Assembly: GCA_030431255.1 (NCBI GenBank) | Contig: JAUIJL010000008.1 | Coordinates: forward strand, 62,001 to 126,000 | DNA: 64,000 nt | DNA from: Thermoanaerobaculia bacterium | GTDB taxonomy: Bacteria; Acidobacteriota; Thermoanaerobaculia; Multivoradales; J023 | Direction of reading: 5' to 3' | In this document: positions 7,454 to 14,816 of the stretch, one piece after another | Position numbering within the stretch: position 1 is the first letter of the stretch | Layout of the letters: each line of letters begins with the position of its first letter | The notes under the pieces: generated by a model | Databases searched by the model: none | What the model saw: only the letters and a program-made list of their open reading frames with translations | What the model was told of the DNA's origin: nothing | Made by a program: the position numbers and the translations under genes

Positions 7454-10317
7454 CCCCCGAGCGTTGGGGTCGGGTCGAGACGCTCTTTCAACGCGCCCTC
7501 GGCTTGTCGGAGCACGAGCAGCCCGGCTTTCTGGCCGAAGCCTGCGGCGAAGACCGAGGGCTACGACAGGAGGTCGAATCGCTGCTCGCCGCCCACCACG
7601 GTGCCGAGGAGGGCTTTCTGGCCTCGTCCGACGGCTTGCGCATGGCCCAGCTCGACCTGCCGGAATCACCGCCGGAAAGGATCGGCTCGTGGAAAGTGGT
7701 GTCGGAGATCGGCCGAGGTGGCATGGGTGTGGTTTACGAAGCCCGTCGCGACGACGGCCAATTCGAGCAGCCGGCGGCTTTGAAGCTGATCCAGCGAGGC
7801 TCCAACAGCCGACAGCTTCGGGAACGCTTCCTGCGCGAGCGGCAGATTCTGGCGCGCATGGAGCACCCGGGAATCGCCCGTTTGCTTGACGGCGGTGTGA
7901 CCGCGGACGGTCGTCCCTGGTTCGCGCTCGAGCGCATCGAGGGGGTGTCCATCGTCGAGCATTGTGAGCGCAACGATCTCGGCCTGCGGGAGCGATTGCG
8001 TCTCTTCAACCAAGTGTGCGCGGCGGTGGAATACGCCCACCGCAACTTGGTGGTGCATCGGGATCTGAAACCGTCGAACGTCATGGTCGACGGCGAGGGC
8101 CGGGTGAAGCTGCTCGATTTCGGCATCGCCAAAATGTTGCGCAGCGGTCCGTCGGACGCGCCTCTTACCTCGATCATGGGCCGGCCCATGACCCCGGGCT
8201 ACGGAGCCCCCGAGCTGGTGTTCGGCGGTCCGATCACCACGGCCAGCGATGTCTACTCCCTCGGTGTCATCCTCTACGAGCTGCTGTCCGGACGTCCCCT
8301 ATTCCATGCCGACGACGAGCAGGCCGCCCTACCCGCTCCGTTTGCGGCCGAGCCGGCGGTGCTCTCTCGCCTGGCCGCGCAGTCGGCGCAACCCACGAGC
8401 TTCTACCGGCAGCTGGACGGTGACCTCGACACCATCGCGGCCAAGACGATCCAGCTCGATCCCGCCCAGCGCTACGCGTCGGCGGAGGCTTTGCGGGAAG
8501 ATATCGAGCGTTATTTGAGGGGTGATCCGGTGCGTGCCTATCCGGATTCGTTCACCTATCGGGCGAAGAAGCTGCTGCGCCGTCATCGGGTGGCGGTCGC
8601 CGCCTCGCTGCTGGTGGTCGGCTCCTTGAGCCTCGGCTTGGGCGTGGCCCTATGGCAAGCCGGCGTGGCGGCCGAGCAGCGGGATATCGCCCAAGAGCGT
8701 TCCGAGCAAACCGACCAAGTCCGGCAATTCGTCGTCGACCTTTTCCGCGCCTCGGATCCCCGAGACCGAGGGGGCGTGGAGCTGACCGCCCATCAGCTGC
8801 TCGAACGGGGCATCGAGCGGGTCCAAGCCCGGGCCCTCGACGATCGGCCCGATCTGCAGGTGGAGCTTTTGACCACCATCGGCCACGTCTCCATCTCCCT
8901 CGGAGATTTCCCGCAGGCCGCGTCGCTTTTCGAGCAGGCATTGGCCCTGGAGCCGGGGCCCGAGCCCAGGAACCGACTGCGCACCGCCGCCGCCTTGAAC
9001 GGCCTCGGCGAGACCTCGGCCCATGTCGGAGACCTGGAGGCCGCGGCGCGACACCATCGACAGGCCCTGGCCTTGCGGCTCGAATTCGCCGGCGTCGAGG
9101 ATCAGCGGACCGCACAGTCCTACAACAACCTGGGGGTCGCCCTGGCCGGTCTCCGGCGACTGCCCGAGGCGATCGAAGCCTACGGCAAGGCCTTGGAGAT
9201 CCAAGAAAAGCTGCCGGATGTCGAGCGGATCGATCTGCTGGACACCATGGGCAACCTGGCCGTCAGCCATCGCTTGTCCGGAAATTATCCCGAAGCGCGG
9301 CGGCTGCTGCGGGATGTGATCGCCAAGATGCGCGGGCATGGAGCCGAAAAACACTCACACATGGTCAATTACCTCGGGCAGCTCGGTTCCGTCGAGCGGA
9401 GATTGGGTCACTATCCGAGCGCCGATCGTTTATTCAGGGAGAGCTACGAGCTGTCGAAAGAGCTGTGGGGCGAGTCGCACCCCGACACGTTGATCTCCAT
9501 GAACAACTATGCCGTCGGCGCCTTTATGCTCGGTCGCGAGGCCGAGGCCGAGCCCTTGATGCGAAAACTCCTCGACGTCGACCTGCAGGAATTCGGCTCG
9601 GAGCACGCCTACGTCGCCCAGGATCGCGACAACCTCGGGCGAGTGCTGATCGAGCTCGGACGGGTCGAGGAAGGGCTCGAGCTGATCGGCATGGCCTGCG
9701 ACTTCTACCGTTCGGAACGGGCGAGCCCGAGGGCGCTGGCGCTGCACAAGGTCCGTCATGCCTGGGTCCATCTCGCCGTCGATCACCCGGACCGGGCCCA
9801 TGCCTTGGCCGAGCAGGCCCTCGACGCCGAGCGTCGGCGGGAGCCCCAAAGCTTGGAGCATCTGGCGGGTGCGCTCGTGGCGTCGGCCTTTGCCGGCTCG
9901 GCCGTCGGTCGTCTCGAGGACGCGGAGAGCCTCTTCCGTGAGGCGCTGGCGGTGCACGAGCAACGACAGACTTCGGAGCACCCGGATGCCGGCATCGCCC
10001 GTTTCGGTCTCGGTCGGCTGCTGCTTTCCCAGGGCCGACTGGTCGAAGCTCGGGAGCAGCTGGACCGCGCCGACAAGATCTGGCAGGCTTCCCTGCCGGA
10101 AGCACATTGGCGGCGCGCCGAGCTGCTCGTGGCCCTCGGCGATCTGACCCGACGGGAGGGTCGACCCGAGGCCGGACGCCGGCTCATGGAGTCCGGTATC
10201 GACCAGCTGCGTCAGGGTCGCGGCTCGCAACACTGGCGGACCCGCGCCGCGGCCCGACAGCTGGATCCAGGCCTTCACCATTCGGAGCCCCCGGCCGATC
10301 CATCGACATACCTCTAA
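7450..10317 (+). CDS. Membrane Ser/Thr protein kinase with C-terminal TPR repeats
   Basis: A 955-aa protein starting at a GTG that overlaps the sigma factor stop. Residues ~80-340 are a Hanks-type kinase: glycine loop GRGGMG from residue 87, ALKLI lysine, VHRDLKPSN with Asp205, DFG at 223-225, and an APE-equivalent GAPEL. All catalytic residues are present, so activity is expected. A single membrane helix lies at about 381-403, putting the kinase in the cytoplasm and the tail outside. Residues ~420-950 are tandem tetratricopeptide repeats, the commonest partner domain in this sigma-linked kinase class, probably for protein contacts. Likely partners are the sigma factor encoded upstream and the Sel1 protein encoded downstream (inference). 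Confidence 0.95.
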   Translation: MTPERWGRVETLFQRALGLSEHEQPGFLAEACGEDRGLRQEVESLLAAHHGAEEGFLASSDGLRMAQLDLPESPPERIGSWKVVSEIGRGGMGVVYEARRDDGQFEQPAALKLIQRGSNSRQLRERFLRERQILARMEHPGIARLLDGGVTADGRPWFALERIEGVSIVEHCERNDLGLRERLRLFNQVCAAVEYAHRNLVVHRDLKPSNVMVDGEGRVKLLDFGIAKMLRSGPSDAPLTSIMGRPMTPGYGAPELVFGGPITTASDVYSLGVILYELLSGRPLFHADDEQAALPAPFAAEPAVLSRLAAQSAQPTSFYRQLDGDLDTIAAKTIQLDPAQRYASAEALREDIERYLRGDPVRAYPDSFTYRAKKLLRRHRVAVAASLLVVGSLSLGLGVALWQAGVAAEQRDIAQERSEQTDQVRQFVVDLFRASDPRDRGGVELTAHQLLERGIERVQARALDDRPDLQVELLTTIGHVSISLGDFPQAASLFEQALALEPGPEPRNRLRTAAALNGLGETSAHVGDLEAAARHHRQALALRLEFAGVEDQRTAQSYNNLGVALAGLRRLPEAIEAYGKALEIQEKLPDVERIDLLDTMGNLAVSHRLSGNYPEARRLLRDVIAKMRGHGAEKHSHMVNYLGQLGSVERRLGHYPSADRLFRESYELSKELWGESHPDTLISMNNYAVGAFMLGREAEAEPLMRKLLDVDLQEFGSEHAYVAQDRDNLGRVLIELGRVEEGLELIGMACDFYRSERASPRALALHKVRHAWVHLAVDHPDRAHALAEQALDAERRREPQSLEHLAGALVASAFAGSAVGRLEDAESLFREALAVHEQRQTSEHPDAGIARFGLGRLLLSQGRLVEAREQLDRADKIWQASLPEAHWRRAELLVALGDLTRREGRPEAGRRLMESGIDQLRQGRGSQHWRTRAAARQLDPGLHHSEPPADPSTYL

Positions 10318-10358
10318 CGAACCTCCACCCACCTACCCTCAACCTTTAGTTGGCATCC

Positions 10359-12359
10359 ATGATGAATCGATCGACGCTCAGCCGCGCCCTGCTACCACTG
10401 TCTTTCGCGCTCTATTTCCTGCTCTCCACCGGACCCGCGGGCTCGGCTCCCCTGCCGGTGACCGGGACTCCGTTGCTGATCGAGGCGCCGGCGGGTTTCG
10501 TGCCGGCCGCGACCTTCCCCGGATTCGAGATGCGGGACGCGGCCGCCACCCTCTTGGTCGCCGAGCTGCCGGCGCCGTTCGCCGTCGTTAGCGCGGGATT
10601 CACGGAGGAGGCATTGCTCACCCAGGGCATGGTGTTGGAGGAACGGGGCGCCCGATCCTTCTCCGACCTTCCGGGTGAGCTGATTCGCTTGCAGCAGAAT
10701 GCACCCAACGGGGTGACCTACCGCAAATGGTTGGCCCTCTTCGGCGACGATGAGAGGACTTTTCTCGTCACCGCGGGGGTGCCCCTGGCCAAGGCCGACG
10801 AGCTCGGACCGGCGATGGTGAAAGCGCTCGACAGCATCGTTTGGCAACGGGAAACGGTCGTGGGCGAGGAAGGGTTACGTTTCCGCATGTCGGGACCCAA
10901 GGGCCTGGATCACCGCCAACGCTTCTTGAACAACCTGGCTTGGAGCGAGCCGGGCTCGAGCTCTCTGGCGCCCACCCTGGTAGTCGGTAATTCCTTTTTG
11001 TCGCCGGCGGCGACCGCCCTGGAGCCTTTCGCACGGCTGCGCCTGTCGCAGACCCGCGAGATCCGCGACCTCGGCGAGGCCGAGGCACGTCCGACCCATC
11101 TGGACGATCTCGACGCCGTGGAGCTGGTCGCTCGGGCCAAGGACGCGGAGACCGGTGACCCTGTAATCGTCTATCAGGTCATGGCCTACGACGCCGACAT
11201 CTATTTTCTGATCCAGGGTTTCGCACCGGAAGCGAAGCAGCAGCGTTGGCTCAAGCGTTTTCGCGCGGCGGCCGACACCTTCCGTCGGGTGGCCAACCCG
11301 GAGCAAAAGGCCGGGTCCGGGGGTGCTTCGACGGCGGCCCGCTCCGCCGCGGTCGGCCAACCCGTGCGCAACCCGAAGCCGGAGCGTTTCGGCGGTTACG
11401 GTTTGAAGGTTTGGCTCGACGGTCAGGGCACGTGGCGGAGCGACGCCGAGCAGAATTTCCACGACCAGCCCTGGGCGGTCGCCGGACCGGTGGCGTCGAA
11501 CCCCACCCTGCGCTTCGAGGTGACCGGCGAGCTCGGCGCCTTGCAAGGGGTCACCGTTTGGTTCGACCGGCTGCAAGGTGGCAAACGACAGATGGAGATG
11601 TACTCCGTCGACAGGGGTCTGGCACTAGAGCCCGGACGGGATCTGCCCTTGCGGGTCACGGAGCGAATCGCCAACGCCAGTCTCGAGCAGATCGATGGGC
11701 TCGCGCCGGGGATCTACGGCATGCGTTTGCAAGTCAACGGCACCGACGGCTGGGACGCCCAGCACGTGCTCTTTGAGGTCGTCGAACGCGGGACCGAGTC
11801 AGAGACCGGGCCCGAAGAGGCCGCTCCAGAGCCTTCCGAGGCCGAGGTGAGCGAGCCTGACGACGCCGTTCAAACCACGCTGACCTACTTTGAGGCTTGT
11901 CGAGCGGGGGACGGTTTGGCCTGTTACAACGCCGCGATTCGGCTTCGGGACGGCACCGACACGGAGGTCGACTTGGAAACGGCCGTTGAGTTGCTCGGGC
12001 GGGGCTGCCATTTGCAGGCGGCGGCCGCTTGCCATTATCTGGCGTTCCTGCATCACGACGGTGAGGACGGAGTGACCCAGGATCACGAGCTGGCGGAAGG
12101 GCTCTATCAGCGCGCGTGTGACCTCGGGCGGGCGCGGGCCTGTCTCGACCTCGCGGATTGCGAGGTGCAGGCGGAAGCAGAGGTGATGCGGCTGCTGGGC
12201 CTCTTTCAGAAGGCCTGTGAGCTCGAATCGGGAACCGGCTGCCTCGAGCTGGCGAGGCTGCTCCAAAAGAGCGAGCTCGGGTTGCCGAACGAACGGGAAA
12301 CCATCGAGCGTGCGTTGGATCAGGCTTGCCGTTACGGCGAGGAAGAGGCTTGTCCCTGA
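10359..12359 (+). CDS. Exported protein with C-terminal cysteine-containing Sel1-like repeats
   Basis: About 666 aa. The start is uncertain: ATGs at 10359 and 10362 and an in-frame TTG at 10350 have no clear SD. Residues ~8-32 are a signal peptide ending PAGSA. The N-terminal half (to ~310) shows a repeated 'APAGF...AELPAPFAVVSAGF' alpha/beta pattern I cannot name. A beta domain follows (WRSDAEQNFHDQPW), then an acidic linker. Residues ~510-666 are Sel1-like helical pairs with paired cysteines (CRAGDGLACYNAA, CHLQAAAACHYLA, CDLGRARACLDLA, CELESGTGCLELA), as in Helicobacter Hcp proteins. It follows the kinase by about 40 bp in the same direction, suggesting one operon. Sel1 repeats mediate protein contacts; partner unknown. 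Confidence 0.85.
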   Translation: MMNRSTLSRALLPLSFALYFLLSTGPAGSAPLPVTGTPLLIEAPAGFVPAATFPGFEMRDAAATLLVAELPAPFAVVSAGFTEEALLTQGMVLEERGARSFSDLPGELIRLQQNAPNGVTYRKWLALFGDDERTFLVTAGVPLAKADELGPAMVKALDSIVWQRETVVGEEGLRFRMSGPKGLDHRQRFLNNLAWSEPGSSSLAPTLVVGNSFLSPAATALEPFARLRLSQTREIRDLGEAEARPTHLDDLDAVELVARAKDAETGDPVIVYQVMAYDADIYFLIQGFAPEAKQQRWLKRFRAAADTFRRVANPEQKAGSGGASTAARSAAVGQPVRNPKPERFGGYGLKVWLDGQGTWRSDAEQNFHDQPWAVAGPVASNPTLRFEVTGELGALQGVTVWFDRLQGGKRQMEMYSVDRGLALEPGRDLPLRVTERIANASLEQIDGLAPGIYGMRLQVNGTDGWDAQHVLFEVVERGTESETGPEEAAPEPSEAEVSEPDDAVQTTLTYFEACRAGDGLACYNAAIRLRDGTDTEVDLETAVELLGRGCHLQAAAACHYLAFLHHDGEDGVTQDHELAEGLYQRACDLGRARACLDLADCEVQAEAEVMRLLGLFQKACELESGTGCLELARLLQKSELGLPNERETIERALDQACRYGEEEACP

Positions 12360-12362
12360 GGT

Positions 12363-12420
12363 CCTGTCTTTAGGGGCCGCCGCCCTGCCCCTCCCCTGTC
12401 TTTAGGGGCTGCCGCTCTGC
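12363..12420. repeat. Two 26-bp direct repeats after the Sel1 gene
   Basis: Copies at 12363-12388 and 12395-12420, offset 32 bp, share CCTGTCTTTAGGGGC followed by a nearly identical GCCGCYCTGC tail; they differ at about three positions. Directly downstream of the Sel1 gene stop. No function is evident. Confidence 0.6.
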
Positions 12421-12618
12421 AGTTTGGGTGGTACGTTGTTTAGACAGAAGATGAGTTTCGTGGGGGCGGGAGAAGGAGATGGTTGAGCTGTAGCGATCAT
12501 TACCGAGGTGCATATAGGTTGTCATAAATGAAATGCGACAATCTATAAATACCGCTTACGCCCACACCTCCTCCCTCACGTGATCTCCCCAGCTACGGGC
12601 AAATACATCACACCTCCG
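12421..12618. other. Non-coding convergent gap with an 11-bp inverted repeat
   Basis: Between the ends of two convergent genes. It contains TATAGGTTGTC (12513-12523) and GACAATCTATA (12537-12547), complementary with one mismatch across a 13-nt AT-rich spacer. The surrounding ~70 bp are AT-rich for this genome. It could be a weak terminator or a protein site; I see no gene here. Confidence 0.45.
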
Positions 12619-14457
12619 TCAGAGCCCGGTGGAGTCTCGGGTTATCTCGGCGGCGGGATCCACGATCGGACGCAGCAGGGCTCGGAAGCCGGATGTGAAC
12701 AGACGGTTCAGGAGCAACAGCACCAGGCCGGCCAGGGTCACGGCTTGCAACACCAGAAGCCAGTCGAGGGAGATGTCGGCCAAATCGTGGAATGGGGCTC
12801 GGGTCCGAGCCGGCAGGAATCCGGATATCCAGATCAGACCCACCGCTCCCCCACCGCTCAGCAGCAACGTCCATCCTGCTGCTCGGGTCCGCGGCACCAT
12901 CCATGTGTTGCCCAACATCCATCGAGCGATGCCGAAAAACAAGAAGGTGGCGACCAGCTCCGGCCGCCAACCTGTGTGCAACGCCCAGAAGGCGAGGATC
13001 GAGCCGAAGAGAGGATTACGGCAGAATGCTGCTCCCAGAAAAGCGGTACCCGCGAAGGCGGCGATCCCACCGAAGGCCTCGAGATCGAGCCTCACCAGGG
13101 GCTCTAACAAGGCGACCACCACGGCGCCGAGCGACATCCACATCCCGTGATGATGCAGCTGCTGACGAAGCATAGGGTCGAAGCGGCCGGCAGCGCCGCC
13201 CCGATTCCGATCTCCCACAGAACCGACGGATTCTAGGATCGACGACGCTCCGGCTCCGGACGAGCCGAGGCGTGCGATCCAAGCCGAGCACAGGATTCCA
13301 CCGAGCATCCAGGTCGCCCACGCGCCGCCTAGGAGACCGACACAAATCGCCAGAGGTGGAGCTAAGGAACGCGCCGAAAGCGCGGCACCGCCGAGGTCGG
13401 GGACATAGCGCCGCCGGAGCCACTCCACACCCACCCCCAACACAAGCCATGGCGCCGAATAGATCACCAAGGCCGCAAAGGCGGTGCCGAACGGCAAATG
13501 CTCGAGCAGGCCGTGGTCCACGGGATGGACTCGGGACAGGCCGAGGATGAGACTCAGGCCCAGCAGCCCTCCGAGCGCCGAGCCCCAAGGCGCTCGATCC
13601 TCGATCGGACCGTGATGGTGGTCCTCCTGATGACGGTGCCCATGATGACGATGCTCATGGGGCGGATGCCCGTCGCGACGGTGCTCGTGGTGGCGAGAGT
13701 GATCGTGATCGACATCGTGGGAGTGCCCGTCGTCGTGATGGCCGTGCTCGTGTCCCGCCACCACATGCAAGAGCATGCCCGCGACCGTCGCCTCGAAAAT
13801 CGAGATGATCGGCAGGCTCAGCTCCCCCAATAGGCCACTCGCCAGCTGGAAGCCGAGCACGGTGGCTCCGGCGATCATCGCCAAAATGCCGATCGCGACC
13901 CGGCGTCCGAGAATCGGCACCACCAACCACCACACCGCGAGCCCCATCGGCAATCGATGCAGGACGACGGCCAAGGCCAGCAAGGCGGAGCTCTCTTCGC
14001 CGTGCTCGTGGCTGATGTGGCCGTCGCGATCGACGACTTGCCCCTCCCCTACTCCACTGTGGGGGGGTTCTAACCCCGCGGCAGAGGCGGAATGGTCCAC
14101 CAGGGGTGTGAAGAGGGCCACACCGTCGAGGGTGGCATGCACCGCCAAGCCGAAAAACGCGACGGCGACCAGAGCGGGATAGATTTTCTCCTCGCGATGG
14201 CTGAGGGGTCCGTGCAGCAGGAATGGGATCGACAGACCCGCCAGGCCTCCCACCAGGGTCCAACCGCCGGCGGTGAGAAAGGCGTGGGGCCAGATGTGAA
14301 GCACCACGATGCCGGTCATCGACACGGCGATGAACGCGTCGGTGGCGCCCTTGGTCGCTTCTGAACGCTCCGCCCAACGGGCCAGCAAAGGACCCGCGAG
14401 CAGAGGCAGAATGCCGCTTGCGAGAAGCGCTGTCGATAACCAAAAAGGAGTTGCCAC
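12619..14457 (-). CDS. ZIP-family metal permease fused to a second membrane domain
   Basis: A 612-aa polytopic membrane protein. Start is GTG at 14457 with AAGGA ~9 nt upstream; the nearby ATG at 14461 is out of frame. The N-terminal ~235 residues look like a ZIP divalent-metal transporter: HATLDG (His107, Asp111) in the fourth helix and HRLPMG (His167, Pro170) in the fifth, the usual metal-binding motifs, plus Glu222 and His231. A very His-rich loop (about 236-290) would bind zinc or a similar ion. Residues ~295-612 form at least six further hydrophobic segments, weakly reminiscent of ArsP/UPF0718-type permeases; this half is not securely identified. A Fur/Zur-like palindrome upstream suggests metal control. 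Confidence 0.75.
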   Translation of the reverse strand: MATPFWLSTALLASGILPLLAGPLLARWAERSEATKGATDAFIAVSMTGIVVLHIWPHAFLTAGGWTLVGGLAGLSIPFLLHGPLSHREEKIYPALVAVAFFGLAVHATLDGVALFTPLVDHSASAAGLEPPHSGVGEGQVVDRDGHISHEHGEESSALLALAVVLHRLPMGLAVWWLVVPILGRRVAIGILAMIAGATVLGFQLASGLLGELSLPIISIFEATVAGMLLHVVAGHEHGHHDDGHSHDVDHDHSRHHEHRRDGHPPHEHRHHGHRHQEDHHHGPIEDRAPWGSALGGLLGLSLILGLSRVHPVDHGLLEHLPFGTAFAALVIYSAPWLVLGVGVEWLRRRYVPDLGGAALSARSLAPPLAICVGLLGGAWATWMLGGILCSAWIARLGSSGAGASSILESVGSVGDRNRGGAAGRFDPMLRQQLHHHGMWMSLGAVVVALLEPLVRLDLEAFGGIAAFAGTAFLGAAFCRNPLFGSILAFWALHTGWRPELVATFLFFGIARWMLGNTWMVPRTRAAGWTLLLSGGGAVGLIWISGFLPARTRAPFHDLADISLDWLLVLQAVTLAGLVLLLLNRLFTSGFRALLRPIVDPAAEITRDSTGL

Positions 14458-14549
14458 CCAATGTCCTTCTTTAGGAGCCCGACCCGTTCATGTCCTTCGG
14501 GCGCTTCTTGCTTCAAATTTCGAGAGAGCCGACCCTGTCGCCGCTAATG

Positions 14550-14568
14550 ATAATCGAAAATCGATTAT
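14550..14568. promoter_or_regulatory. Fur/Zur-type 19-bp operator
   Basis: ATAATCGA (14550-14557), AAA, TCGATTAT (14561-14568): a perfect 8-3-8 palindrome in an AT-rich island, about 93 bp upstream of the permease start and 250 bp upstream of the cyclase start. Length and AT content match operators of Fur-family metalloregulators; the context of a metal transporter supports this reading. Regulator identity is inferred. Confidence 0.55.
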
Positions 14569-14590
14569 TGATTCGATATTTCTCGAGCCG

Positions 14591-14738
14591 CGCTCTTTCT
14601 GGACAGCCCGCTCTTTCTGGACAGCCCGCGCTTGCTGGGCAGACCTTTGAATTGGGCAGACCTTTGAATTGGGCAGACCTTCGGATTGGGCAGACCTTCG
14701 GATTGGGCAGACCTTCGGATTGGGCAGACCTTCGAATG
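14591..14738. repeat. 18-bp then 17-bp tandem repeat array
   Basis: Two exact 18-bp copies CGCTCTTTCTGGACAGCC (14591-14626), one transitional copy, then six contiguous 17-bp copies GGGCAGACCTTYGRATT starting at 14637, 14654, 14671, 14688, 14705 and 14722. Copies 1-2 read TTTGAATT, 3-5 read TTCGGATT, and copy 6 ends GAATG. There are no spacers, so it is not CRISPR. It lies between the permease operator and the cyclase gene and may vary in copy number. Confidence 0.9.
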
Positions 14739-14816
14739 TTGTACTCTCTCTCATCGAGCACCGATATTCCCCCGCCTTGCCTGAGCACACCTCGGTGAGG
14801 CTTTCAGGAGACCCGT

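Noticed and set aside
14591-14738. CRISPR array
   Set aside because: The 17/18-bp units are contiguous with no unique spacers, and no cas genes are present.
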